Assembly (NCBI GenBank): GCA_963824415.1
Contig: CAWGPM010000016.1
Span: 36,227 to 100,226, forward strand
Reading direction: 5' to 3'
DNA: 64,000 nucleotides
Origin: JABDQA01 sp963824415
GTDB taxonomy: Bacteria > Desulfobacterota > Desulfobulbia > Desulfobulbales > Desulfocapsaceae
A program made the position numbers and the translations under genes. The notes below the pieces were generated by a model. It saw only the letters and a program-made list of their open reading frames with translations. It was not told the DNA's origin and made no database searches. This document shows positions 24,846 through 33,703 of this stretch, piece by piece (the first letter of the stretch is position 1; every line of letters begins with the position of its first letter).

Positions 24846-27314
24846 ATGAAACAGCGAATCGGGGTTGGCGGGCGGTTATTGTTCGCCTTTATCTCTATAA
24901 GTGGTTTTGCGGTGCTGGCCGCTGCTGCGGCGCTCTATTCATTTGCCCAGCTGGGCAGCGTGCTGGCCCGGATCACTGAAAAAGACGTGCCTTCGGCCCT
25001 GGCCTTTCTCGATCTTTCCCTGCAGTCGCAGCGCCTCGTTACCGCTGCGCCACCGCTGCTGGCCGTCACCGACCAAAGGCAATACGAAGTGGTCTCCAGC
25101 GAGGTTCAAAAAGAGGGCAGTCGGCTCGCTGGAATGCTGGCTGATCTGGATAATTTCGCCTCAGGAGCCGATGAGCTGGACCAGATCGAGGCACTTGTGG
25201 CAGAATTGCTGGACAACCTCGAAGAGCTCAATGAACTGGTTGCCGATCAGCTTCGTCTAGGAGATGAAAAAGAACTCTTATTACGGCAGCTTTCCAGAAC
25301 CAATATAGGGGTTCAACGCATGCTGGCGCCCGGCATCCTGGTGATGGATGCTAAAATTTCCCAGTGGCAGCGTATGTTCGAGGCAGAGGACACGGCGCTC
25401 GTCACGCAGAAACAGGCCCGGGATATGGCCCGGACCATTGCCCCTTACATTCCGATTAGAAAGGCCCAGGAGCAGGCCGCAATTATCAACAACACTTTAC
25501 TGCAGGCCGCCGCCTCGAGAACTGAGCCCGAGCTGCGCCTGCTGATGCTGCCCTTGAACCGGGCTTTTGGCAGGCTGGAGGAACTGAGTGCCGATTTCGC
25601 GGCTGAACTGCAGCCCCGTTCCCGGGATGTCCTGGCTCAACTTGAGCAGTTGATCGAAGGTCCTACGAGTATTTCGGCAATCCGCAAGCTCGAGATACAG
25701 GGTATCGAGCGGGGAGAAGCCCTGCTGCAGCAGAATGGTGTACTGTCTGCCCGGCTTACCACCTCGGTCGATCACCTGGTCAACCGGGCCGGCCTGAATA
25801 TAAAAAATGCCAACGCCCAGGCCCTGGCAGTACAACAGATTTCCACTCTGATATTATTGTTGGTGGTTCTCCTGAGCCTGTTCAGCTCGCTGGCCATTGT
25901 CTGGTTCTATGTGCGCCGAAATCTGGTGGCCCGGCTGCTTGCCTTAAACGATTCGATGCTGGCCATTGCCGGCGGCGAGCTCAACCGTCCTATACCCCCC
26001 ACTGGGGGCGGCGATGAAATCTCTGCGATGGCCGAAGCTCTGCATGTCTTCCGTGACACCGCCGTGGAGGTTCGGCAGTCCAATCTGCGGGAGATCACTG
26101 AAGCCCGCAGGCGTTTGAGCGAAGCCATCGAGTCAATTTCAGAGGGCTTTTCCCTCTATGATACCGACGACCGGCTTATTGCCAGCAACAGCAGGTATCA
26201 GGAGGTACTTTATCCCGATATCGCCGACATCGTGCGGCCCGGTGTCTTGTTCGAGGAGGTGGTCCGGACTGCGGTTCAACGCCAATTGATTGGTGATGCG
26301 CAGGACGATCCCGAAGCCTGGGTCAGACGACGGATGGAGCTGCATCGAAATCCCACGGGGCCTCATCTGCAGAGGCAGAGCGACGGCCGCTGGATTCAGA
26401 TAGACGAGCGCAAGCTCTACGACGGCGGCACGGTTGCCATCTATACCGATATCACCGAACTCAAGGAGCGGGAAAAAGAGTTGGCTGACAAATCTAATGC
26501 GCTGGAGCAGCTCTCCAACCAGCTTGCCAAATATCTCTCTCCCCAGGTTTATGAATCGATTTTCAGCGGACGCCAGGAGGTCAAGGTATCCAGCCGCCGG
26601 AAAAAACTGAGCATCTTTTTTTCTGATATCACTGATTTTACCCAGGCGGCCGACCGGCTTGAATCTGAAGAACTGAGTTCGCTGCTCAATCACTATCTGA
26701 CCGAAATGTCCCGCATCGCCCTGAGTTTCGGGGCAACGGTGGATAAATATGTCGGTGATGCGATGCTGATTTTTTTCGGCGATCCGGAGACCAGAGGCGT
26801 TAAGCAGGATGCACTGGCTTGCGTACAGATGGCGCTGGCCATGCGCAATAGAATGCACGATCTGGCCCATATCTGGCGAGCCTCAGGCATCGACAGGCCG
26901 CTCAGGGTCAGGATGGGGGTCAATACCGGGTATTGTACAGTCGGCAATTTCGGTAGTGAGGACCGTATGGACTACACCATCATCGGCGGCGCGGTAAATA
27001 TCGCTTCGCGCTTGCAGGCGGCGGCAACACCGGGGGAAATCCTGATTTCCTATGAGACATTTGCCCACGTCAGGGATCAGATCAAGTGTATCGAGATGGG
27101 TGAGATAAGTGTCAAAGGCGTCGCCTACCCGGTTGCCACCTTTCAGGTAGTCGATGCGTATCAGAGCCTGAAGAGTGAAAAAAAACACTTTATTCAGCGT
27201 CAACCCAATTTGAACATCGATCTCAATATCCAGGCGATGACCGAAGATGAGCGGGGTGAGGCCGCCGCGCTGCTGCGCCGGGGCCTGCGGCTCATAGAAG
27301 AAAAGGACGAGTAG
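24846..27314 (+). CDS. membrane class III adenylate/guanylate cyclase with HAMP and PAS
   Basis: An 822-residue sensor cyclase. The first membrane helix lies near residues 10-32, a mostly helical extracytoplasmic domain follows to about 335, then a second helix (LILLLVVLLSLFSSLAIVW), a HAMP domain, a PAS-like domain near 415-545 and a coiled linker. The class III catalytic domain (about 585-760) has metal residues in FFSDITDFTQ and KYVGDAMLIFFGDP, with NTGYCTVGNFGS beyond. It makes cAMP or cGMP; the base-selecting residues were not resolved. A dedicated binding protein sits directly upstream, so the periplasmic domain may sense its complex. A terminator follows at 27353. Confidence 0.92.
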   Translation: MKQRIGVGGRLLFAFISISGFAVLAAAAALYSFAQLGSVLARITEKDVPSALAFLDLSLQSQRLVTAAPPLLAVTDQRQYEVVSSEVQKEGSRLAGMLADLDNFASGADELDQIEALVAELLDNLEELNELVADQLRLGDEKELLLRQLSRTNIGVQRMLAPGILVMDAKISQWQRMFEAEDTALVTQKQARDMARTIAPYIPIRKAQEQAAIINNTLLQAAASRTEPELRLLMLPLNRAFGRLEELSADFAAELQPRSRDVLAQLEQLIEGPTSISAIRKLEIQGIERGEALLQQNGVLSARLTTSVDHLVNRAGLNIKNANAQALAVQQISTLILLLVVLLSLFSSLAIVWFYVRRNLVARLLALNDSMLAIAGGELNRPIPPTGGGDEISAMAEALHVFRDTAVEVRQSNLREITEARRRLSEAIESISEGFSLYDTDDRLIASNSRYQEVLYPDIADIVRPGVLFEEVVRTAVQRQLIGDAQDDPEAWVRRRMELHRNPTGPHLQRQSDGRWIQIDERKLYDGGTVAIYTDITELKEREKELADKSNALEQLSNQLAKYLSPQVYESIFSGRQEVKVSSRRKKLSIFFSDITDFTQAADRLESEELSSLLNHYLTEMSRIALSFGATVDKYVGDAMLIFFGDPETRGVKQDALACVQMALAMRNRMHDLAHIWRASGIDRPLRVRMGVNTGYCTVGNFGSEDRMDYTIIGGAVNIASRLQAAATPGEILISYETFAHVRDQIKCIEMGEISVKGVAYPVATFQVVDAYQSLKSEKKHFIQRQPNLNIDLNIQAMTEDERGEAAALLRRGLRLIEEKDE

Positions 27315-27352
27315 CCTTGCAGAGTAATGGTCTGGTACCTTTCCAATGGTCT

Positions 27353-27421
27353 CTATACACGCCGGTCTTTTCGGCGTGTATAGATATTTCTCGGGGTTTC
27401 GGCTTTTTTTTCTAAAAATAA
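27353..27421 (+). terminator. terminator-like hairpin after the cyclase gene
   Basis: A perfect 12-bp stem CTATACACGCCG / CGGCGTGTATAG (27353-27364 and 27372-27383) with a 7-base loop. A T-run at 27414-27421 follows 30 bases later, further than usual, so termination may involve a second weak hairpin in between. Confidence 0.6.
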
Positions 27422-27523
27422 CAATTACATTAACTGAGTGTTGGAGCGCTCTGCTCCCCATTAGAAGATATATCATTTGCACATGGGCCAGCTAATGGCT
27501 GATGATCCGCAAGGAGAGAAGCG

Positions 27524-29071
27524 ATGAAAATAGGTGTACCCAGGGAAATCCACGAAGGCGAACGGCGGGTTGCAACCACGCCGGATGCGGCACGTCTTAT
27601 TCAGAAGCTTGGCTTTCAGGTGGCCGTCGAATCCGGAGCTGGAGCGGCCGCAAAATTCACCGATGAGGCCTATCGTGAGGCGGGCGTTGAGGTTATCGAA
27701 GATGCGGCCGGCCTGTATGAACAATCGGATGTCATCCTCAAGGTCAGAGCCCCGCGGATCGGTGCGGACTCAGATAACGAGCTTGAGCTTCTGCGACCGG
27801 GCCAGGTGCTGATCAGTTTTATTCAGCCGGCCCAGAATGAGGAGCTGATGAAGCAGATGTCCGAGAAAAAGCTCTCGGTACTGGCCATGGATTCCATTCC
27901 GCGGATCTCGCGGGCCCAGAAGATGGATGCGCTGAGCTCGATGGCAAATATCGCCGGCTACCGCGCCGTGGTCGAAGCGGCCCAGCATTTCGGCAGATTT
28001 TTCACCGGGCAGATCACTGCCGCCGGCAAAATACCCCCGGCCAAGGTTCTGGTTATCGGTGCCGGTGTTGCCGGCCTTTCGGCGATCGGTGCCGCCAAGA
28101 GCATGGGGGCGATTGTCCGCGCCTTCGACACGCGACCTGAGGTGAAGGAACAGGTCGAGAGCATGGACGGCGAATTTCTGATGCTCGACTTCCCCGGCGA
28201 GGACGGCAGCGGCACCGGCGGATACGCTAAAGTCATGAGCGATGAGTTCATCCAGGCCGAGATGGCCCTGTTTGCCGAACAGGCCCGGGAGGTGGATATC
28301 ATCATCACCACCGCCTTGATTCCCGGCAGGCCGGCGCCCGAACTGATCACCGAGGAGATGGTGGCCTCGATGCAGGAGGGCAGCGTGATTGTCGATCTGG
28401 CGGCTGAGATGGGCGGTAACTGCAAGCTCAGCGAAGCAGACCGGGTGGTGGTCAAGCACGGGGTCACGATCATCGGCTATACCGATCTGCCCTCGAGGCT
28501 GGCCACCCAGTCGAGCCAGCTCTATGCCAACAACCTGCGTCACCTGCTCAATGATCTGACGCCTGAAAAAGACGGCTCCATCGTGATCGACATGGACGAT
28601 GAGATCATTCGCGGCGCCACCGTGATCAAGGATGGTGAGATAACCTGGCCGCCGCCGGCTCCTAAACTGTCGGCTGCCCCAAAAAAAGAACTGGCCCCAA
28701 AGCCTGTGGAGGCGCCTGAACAAAAGAAAAAAGGTCGGGGCACCCTGCTGACCATCGTCATCGGTGCGCTTGTGATGCTCTGGCTCGGCAGTGTTGCACC
28801 ACCATCGTTTATGTCGCACTTCACCGTCTTCGTGCTGGCCTGCTTCGTCGGCTATATGGTCATCTGGAACGTAACACCATCGCTGCATACGCCGCTGATG
28901 AGCGTCACCAATGCGATCAGCTCGATTATCATCATCGGCGCGCTGCTGCAGATATCGTCGAGCAGCTGGCTCATTGCTTTGCTGGCCGGTTTCTCGATTC
29001 TGATAACCAGCATCAATATTTTCGGCGGATTTGCGGTTACTCAGCGCATGCTGTCGATGTTCAGGAAATAG
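27524..29071 (+). CDS. pntA: NAD(P) transhydrogenase alpha subunit
   Basis: A 515-residue fused alpha subunit. The N-terminal NAD(H)-binding domain I starts MKIGVPREI and has the dinucleotide fold VLVIGAGVAGLSAIGAA and the RAFDTRPEVKEQV loop. A Pro/Lys-rich linker (residues about 370-405) leads to four C-terminal membrane helices. The enzyme uses proton flow to reduce NADP+ with NADH. The ATG follows AAGGAGAGAAGCG. pntB follows after nine bases, giving a complete two-gene enzyme. The fused alpha layout is the E. coli type rather than the split alpha1/alpha2 type. Confidence 0.96.
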   Translation: MKIGVPREIHEGERRVATTPDAARLIQKLGFQVAVESGAGAAAKFTDEAYREAGVEVIEDAAGLYEQSDVILKVRAPRIGADSDNELELLRPGQVLISFIQPAQNEELMKQMSEKKLSVLAMDSIPRISRAQKMDALSSMANIAGYRAVVEAAQHFGRFFTGQITAAGKIPPAKVLVIGAGVAGLSAIGAAKSMGAIVRAFDTRPEVKEQVESMDGEFLMLDFPGEDGSGTGGYAKVMSDEFIQAEMALFAEQAREVDIIITTALIPGRPAPELITEEMVASMQEGSVIVDLAAEMGGNCKLSEADRVVVKHGVTIIGYTDLPSRLATQSSQLYANNLRHLLNDLTPEKDGSIVIDMDDEIIRGATVIKDGEITWPPPAPKLSAAPKKELAPKPVEAPEQKKKGRGTLLTIVIGALVMLWLGSVAPPSFMSHFTVFVLACFVGYMVIWNVTPSLHTPLMSVTNAISSIIIIGALLQISSSSWLIALLAGFSILITSINIFGGFAVTQRMLSMFRK

Positions 29072-29080
29072 GGGGAGTAC

Positions 29081-30478
29081 ATGTCACAGGGAATTGTCAG
29101 CGTCGCATATATTGGCGCGACCATCTTTTTCATTCTTGCCCTGGGCGGGCTCAGTACCCAGGAGACCTCGCGCAGGGGAAACCTGTTCGGCATGCTGGGC
29201 ATGGGGCTGGCCCTGATCGCAACACTGACCGGGATCGTCACCGGACACTATGTCATCGTCTTCGGCGGTCTGTTGATCGGCGGTACTATCGGCCTGATCC
29301 TGGCCAAGAAAGTTGCGATGACCCAGATGCCCGAGCTGGTCGCTATTCTGCACAGTCTCGTCGGGCTGGCTGCGGTTCTGGTCGGCTTTGCCAACTTCAT
29401 GGACCACAGCACTGCGCTGAGCGGGGCGGAGCGGACCATTCATGATGTGGAGACCTATCTCGGTGTGCTGATTGGAGCGCTTACCTTTTCCGGTTCGGTG
29501 GTTGCCTTTCTCAAACTGAGCGCCAGGATCAGCGGCAAACCACTGCTGCTGCCCATGCGTCACTGGCTCAACCTGATCCTGCTCCTGCTGGCCATCTGGC
29601 TCTGCATGATCTTTGTCAGCCAGTCCGCCGCCGGAGGCGGTACCCTGGCGCTGCTGGTCATGACCATTATCGCATTGCTTTTCGGAGTGCATATGGTGAT
29701 GGCCATCGGCGGGGCCGACATGCCGGTGGTGATTTCGATGCTGAACAGCTATTCAGGCTGGGCGGCAGCGGCCACCGGCTTCATGCTCAGCAACGACCTG
29801 CTGATCGTAGTCGGCGCCCTGGTCGGCAGCAGCGGCGCGATTCTGAGCTATATCATGTGTCGGGCCATGAACCGCAATTTTATCTCGGTCATTGCCGGCG
29901 GCTTCGGCACTGCAGGCGGGGAAACGCTTGCGGGAGACGAGGCTGAAGCGGGCGAGGTCATCGCGGTCGAGGCTGCGGAGGTGGCTGAGCTGCTGCTCGA
30001 TGCCAGGGAGGTGATGATCATTCCCGGCTATGGCATGGCCGTGGCCCAGGCCCAGCACGTGGTCAACGATATAACCAGAAAGCTGCGCGACAAGAAAATC
30101 AACGTGCGTTTCGGCATCCATCCGGTGGCCGGCCGGATGCCCGGCCATATGAACGTGCTGCTGGCCGAGGCCAAGGTGCCTTATGACATCGTCTTCGAAC
30201 TCGATGAAATAAACGATGACTTTCCCCATGTTGATGTATCGGTGGTCATTGGCGCCAACGATATCGTCAACCCGGCAGCCCAGGAGGTGCCGGACAGCCC
30301 GATCGCCGGGATGCCCGTGCTGGAGTGCTGGAAGGGCAGAACCACTGTCGTCTTGAAGCGCTCCATGGCCACCGGTTATGCCGGCGTGTCAAATCCGCTG
30401 TTTTACAAAGAGAACACCCGAATGCTTTTCGGCGATGCCCGGGAAAGCCTGACCGAAGTGCTTAAACAGCTCGACTGA
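29081..30478 (+). CDS. pntB: NAD(P) transhydrogenase beta subunit
   Basis: A 465-residue subunit with about nine N-terminal membrane helices (residues 1-265) forming the proton channel with PntA, and a C-terminal NADP(H)-binding domain III (VMIIPGYGMAVAQAQHV, GIHPVAGRMPGHMNVLLAEA, VVIGANDIVNPAAQ). All family landmarks are present and the frame is uninterrupted. It is directly downstream of pntA, with GGGGGAG before the ATG. Together they supply NADPH at the cost of proton motive force or run in reverse. Confidence 0.96.
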   Translation: MSQGIVSVAYIGATIFFILALGGLSTQETSRRGNLFGMLGMGLALIATLTGIVTGHYVIVFGGLLIGGTIGLILAKKVAMTQMPELVAILHSLVGLAAVLVGFANFMDHSTALSGAERTIHDVETYLGVLIGALTFSGSVVAFLKLSARISGKPLLLPMRHWLNLILLLLAIWLCMIFVSQSAAGGGTLALLVMTIIALLFGVHMVMAIGGADMPVVISMLNSYSGWAAAATGFMLSNDLLIVVGALVGSSGAILSYIMCRAMNRNFISVIAGGFGTAGGETLAGDEAEAGEVIAVEAAEVAELLLDAREVMIIPGYGMAVAQAQHVVNDITRKLRDKKINVRFGIHPVAGRMPGHMNVLLAEAKVPYDIVFELDEINDDFPHVDVSVVIGANDIVNPAAQEVPDSPIAGMPVLECWKGRTTVVLKRSMATGYAGVSNPLFYKENTRMLFGDARESLTEVLKQLD

Positions 30479-30517
30479 GCACTTCGCTGATAAAGGAGAT
30501 GGTAGAGAAGCCCGCTA

Positions 30518-31552
30518 TTGCGGAATAAGGATTTTAATAAACAGACTGTTCGTTGGCCTGAGCATGCGAGGGGGAAGGTGAGCTACGATCAACCGTTTCA
30601 AATCATCGAGCTGGACCAGCAAGGCGGCGGCAGGCTCATCGGTCTCGAAGATCTGGAGGCCGTCCCCGATGCCGGGCCAGGCCTCACCTGGGTTCATCTT
30701 GATTACAGCCGGGAGGAGGCGGAAACCTGGCTCAAAAAAACCACGCTGGTCGATGAGGTTATCAAGGATAATCTCCTGGATGACAACGCCCGACCGCGAA
30801 GCATGACCCACAAGGACGGCCTGTTTATTTCTCTACGGGGTGTCAACCTCAATCCCGGATCCGACCCTGAGGATATGGTTGCGGTCAGGCTGTGGACGGA
30901 CGGACGCTGGATCATCACCTCGAACCGGCGCCGGCTGCTATCCCTGGAAGACTTGAGGCAGTCTCTGTTAGGCCGCAGCGGAGCAGTGTCTGCCCAGATG
31001 TTTGTCTGCCTGTTGATCGAGCGGCTAGCCGTTCATACCGAAAATGTTATCGAAGCGCTCGATGTGGCCTGTGAGCAGCTCGAAGATCATCCCGCCGATC
31101 CAGACGACACCATGCGCCGTCAACAGCTTGGCGACGTTCGCCATCAGGCGATACGGCTCAAACGCTATCTTTCCCCGCAGCGGGATGCGCTTATTCACCT
31201 GCTCAACGACGCGCCGTCCTGGATCACGAAAACCGATAAAGTGCATATCCGCGAAAACCTGAACCAGTTCAGCCGCTTTCTCGAAGAGCTCGAATCGATC
31301 CGGGACCGGGCCGTCGTCATTCAGGAGGAGATGCTCGGCAGGTTGTCTGAGCAGCTCAACAAGCGCATGTACGCTCTCACGCTGGTGGCCACCCTGTTTA
31401 TGCCACTGGGCTTTCTTACCGGGCTGCTCGGCATCAATGTCGGCGGCATCCCCGGGGCCGAGAGCCGTTACGGATTCGCCGTGATCTGCGCGCTCATGGT
31501 GCTTCTGTGCGGGGCACTGCTGAGCTACCTCAGGTTCAAGAAGTGGTTTTAG
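30518..31552 (+). CDS. zntB: CorA-family zinc transporter ZntB-like
   Basis: A 344-residue CorA-superfamily protein. A large cytosolic funnel domain (residues 1-280) precedes two C-terminal helices, with the pore signature LTGLLGINVGGIPG, the ZntB variant of the CorA GMN motif. ZntB imports or exports Zn2+ coupled to protons, according to the study. It starts 40 bases after pntB and may be read from the same message. The frame begins with TTG at 30518; a GTG at 30578 preceded by GAGGGGG is an alternative start, and I cannot decide. Confidence 0.9.
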   Translation: MRNKDFNKQTVRWPEHARGKVSYDQPFQIIELDQQGGGRLIGLEDLEAVPDAGPGLTWVHLDYSREEAETWLKKTTLVDEVIKDNLLDDNARPRSMTHKDGLFISLRGVNLNPGSDPEDMVAVRLWTDGRWIITSNRRRLLSLEDLRQSLLGRSGAVSAQMFVCLLIERLAVHTENVIEALDVACEQLEDHPADPDDTMRRQQLGDVRHQAIRLKRYLSPQRDALIHLLNDAPSWITKTDKVHIRENLNQFSRFLEELESIRDRAVVIQEEMLGRLSEQLNKRMYALTLVATLFMPLGFLTGLLGINVGGIPGAESRYGFAVICALMVLLCGALLSYLRFKKWF

Positions 31553-31585
31553 ATAAAAGAACCAGTCCCTGCTTCGCAGACATCT

Positions 31586-31736
31586 TTAAGGCTACCTTGA
31601 AAAATTGTCTTTTCGTCCTAACTCTGCGTTGCGCGCAAAAATTTTATCCTCTGAATATTACTTATATGCCTGCGGTAAAATTTTCACTCGCGCCTTGATT
31701 TTGAACGAAAATCCTAATTTTGCAAGGTACCCTTAA
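31586..31736 (+). repeat. 143-bp palindromic repeat, copy C
   Basis: The clearest copy: TTAAGGCTACCTTG at the left and CAAGGTACCCTTAA at the right are inverted repeats, including TTAA at both ends. The middle matches copies A and B with scattered differences. Between 31737 and 31953 I see no recognisable gene. Confidence 0.85.
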
Positions 31737-31953
31737 GCTTTCAGATTGATGTAATAGCTGAGCAAACTGGAAAGTGGTGCTGGCCTGGGTAGTTTAGGCC
31801 AAGGCTGGAATGAAAGAAAACAAAAGAGCTTTGCAGGAACCATGTGCAATGCAGCCTCAAAGACAAGGCATGGTAAAACCCACGCTGTGGAGATAGGGCA
31901 GGTGGTCTCGAGAATATACCGGCAAACCTGCTGTATTGGGGTCCCATGCCGAT

Positions 31954-32949
31954 TTATTCGACGATACCATAAATAATCGAGGAGTCATTTTTCGCTTTGA
32001 ACGAGTGACGTTTCGGCTGTCTCACCCCGGAGTTCTCTAACATGTCAAATATTTCCTTCTGGGAATACGCACGGCCGCCATTGTCAGCCAGCAGCATATT
32101 CAGTGAAAACAGGGCGGGAAACTCAGGCCCATCCTTGTTGTCATTGAGTATGAAGTCATGAATGAAGATCAGGCCTCCTTTCTGCATCACTGAAACACAT
32201 TTTCTGATAATTTTATAGCACTGCTCCAGTGAATTGCTGTGTAGAATATGAGAAAGCCAGGCAACATCATATGAGCCATCAGCAATGGGATCGGAATTGA
32301 AATCACCTGCCTCGAAATCGATACGCTCACTGAAACCAAACTGCGCCACTGTCTGGCGGGCAAATGACTCGGTCGTTGGCCTGTCATAAATAACAGCTTG
32401 TAACGCGGGGTTTGCTTTGCAGAAATGAATGGCATAGGTCCCGGGTCCTCCTCCCAAATCGAGAAGGCGCGATTTACCGCTCAGGTCGATCTGGTCAGCT
32501 ATTTGAGGCGCAATCTGCATAGCCAGATTGAACATACCCATGATAAAGCTCTGTCGCTCCGCAGCTTGCCCAAATGATCTTCTCTGCACCGGCTTCCCAG
32601 TCTGGATCACCTGATCAAGTTGCGCCCAGCCGTCCAGCAAATGGTGATGGTGAAGAATGATGTGGCCCAAATAATCCGGGGAAGATTCCACCAGAAATTT
32701 CTGAGACTCAGGGCTGTTCTGGTATTTTTCACTTTTTTTAAGCAGCAGTCCCATAGCTGACAGGGCGTCCAGTAAAAGGATGGTGGCCGCAACATCGCTG
32801 CCCAGCCGTGTGGCAAGTTCTTTCCCCGAAGTGGGTGTCTGATCAAGATTTGAAAAAACCTTCAGCCTTACTGCAGACTGCAATGTACAGCCACGCCAAT
32901 AGGCACTGGAAGTACTCAGCAATTGACCCGGATGCCAGTTAGTAGTCAT
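31954..32949 (-). CDS. O-methyltransferase family 2 (acetylserotonin-type) enzyme
   Basis: A 331-residue SAM methyltransferase with an N-terminal dimerisation/winged-helix domain (KELATRLGSDVAATILLLDALSAMG) and a C-terminal Rossmann domain with motif I LLDLGGGPGTYA and the SHILHSNS and IHDFILNDN stretches where the catalytic His and Asp lie in plant-type O-methyltransferases. Bacterial relatives act on polyketides, carotenoids or phenazines. No biosynthetic cluster surrounds it, so the substrate is unknown. The ATG at 32949 has GAGGAAGGCAACT before it. It stands alone between two palindromic repeats in opposite orientation. Confidence 0.85.
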   Translation of the reverse strand: MTTNWHPGQLLSTSSAYWRGCTLQSAVRLKVFSNLDQTPTSGKELATRLGSDVAATILLLDALSAMGLLLKKSEKYQNSPESQKFLVESSPDYLGHIILHHHHLLDGWAQLDQVIQTGKPVQRRSFGQAAERQSFIMGMFNLAMQIAPQIADQIDLSGKSRLLDLGGGPGTYAIHFCKANPALQAVIYDRPTTESFARQTVAQFGFSERIDFEAGDFNSDPIADGSYDVAWLSHILHSNSLEQCYKIIRKCVSVMQKGGLIFIHDFILNDNKDGPEFPALFSLNMLLADNGGRAYSQKEIFDMLENSGVRQPKRHSFKAKNDSSIIYGIVE

Positions 32950-33012
32950 AGTTGCCTTCCTCACATTGAAGAGATATCAAGTTATTGCTAAAAAAATATA
33001 CCAGTATTAACG

Positions 33013-33153
33013 GAGCCTTTTGCAAAATGAGGGTTTTCGTCCAAAATCAAGGCATGAGAAAAATTTTAACGCAGGCATATACTTAATATTCCGAGGATAA
33101 AATTTTGAGCATAACGCTGAGTTTGGGCGAAAAGGACGTTTTGCAAGTGGCTC
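33013..33153 (-). repeat. 143-bp palindromic repeat, copy D (inverted)
   Basis: Begins GAGCCTTTTGCAAAATGAGG and ends GTTTTGCAAGTGGCTC; its reverse complement aligns with copies A-C throughout. It is the only opposite-strand full copy in the window and lies in the 395-base gap before the small secreted protein. The rest of that gap shows nothing definite. Confidence 0.75.
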
Positions 33154-33344
33154 AACGGACAATAGTTTATCGGGATATCTATAGGTAGTTCTGAGCCAGC
33201 TCTCTTAGCCTAACCACTTGTTTGCTTCGCAGTGTTTGATGATTAATTTTATCCTATCAGTCCGCTTAACCTCAAATCTTTAATTTACGGTTTAAAAATA
33301 TGATGTGCCCCTGGTTATCCACCTTATGAGCAGGAGGAAACAAC

Positions 33345-33695
33345 ATGAAGCCATTCAAGCCACTGGTTTACCTATTTGTGTGGATTGTGTTCTTTCTGGT
33401 GCCGCAGCACATTATGGCGAGCGACGCACTAGAGCGCTGGACCATTGGTCCCTGGCAGCCTGAGGAAATGGTTGCCTGGGGAAGTGATCGGCTTGTCGTT
33501 GATTTTGGACCTAACGGTCTATGGATCTACGACGGTTCGTGGAATAAACTCTCTTACCTTGACCCCGAGGGGATCATTGCCTGGGGTGAATCTAAACTGG
33601 TCGTGAATTTTGGTTCTCGCGGACTTTGGCAATATGCTGAACGTTCGTGGGAGCAGATTGCCCAGGGAGTGGTTCAGGCCGAGAAGGTCAATTAA
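33345..33695 (+). CDS. small secreted protein with two beta-repeat units
   Basis: A 116-residue protein with a signal peptide (residues 1-25, ending IMAS). The mature part is almost entirely two copies of a 31-residue unit (residues 39-68 and 74-104), each with the pattern E-x-hydrophobic-x-AWG-x-x-hydrophobic-VV-x-FG-x-x-GLW-x-Y. This resembles single blades or strands of tectonin/beta-propeller or WG-type repeat proteins, which usually have five or more units. Two units cannot close a propeller, so it may oligomerise or be a relic. AGGAGG precedes the ATG. Its stop lies eight bases from the convergent trkH gene. Confidence 0.7.
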   Translation: MKPFKPLVYLFVWIVFFLVPQHIMASDALERWTIGPWQPEEMVAWGSDRLVVDFGPNGLWIYDGSWNKLSYLDPEGIIAWGESKLVVNFGSRGLWQYAERSWEQIAQGVVQAEKVN

Positions 33696-33703
33696 TAGCG
33701 CTT

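Noticed and set aside
31741..31947. Open minus-strand frame of 68 residues downstream of the O-methyltransferase gene
   Set aside because: No start signal or known pattern; probably non-coding.
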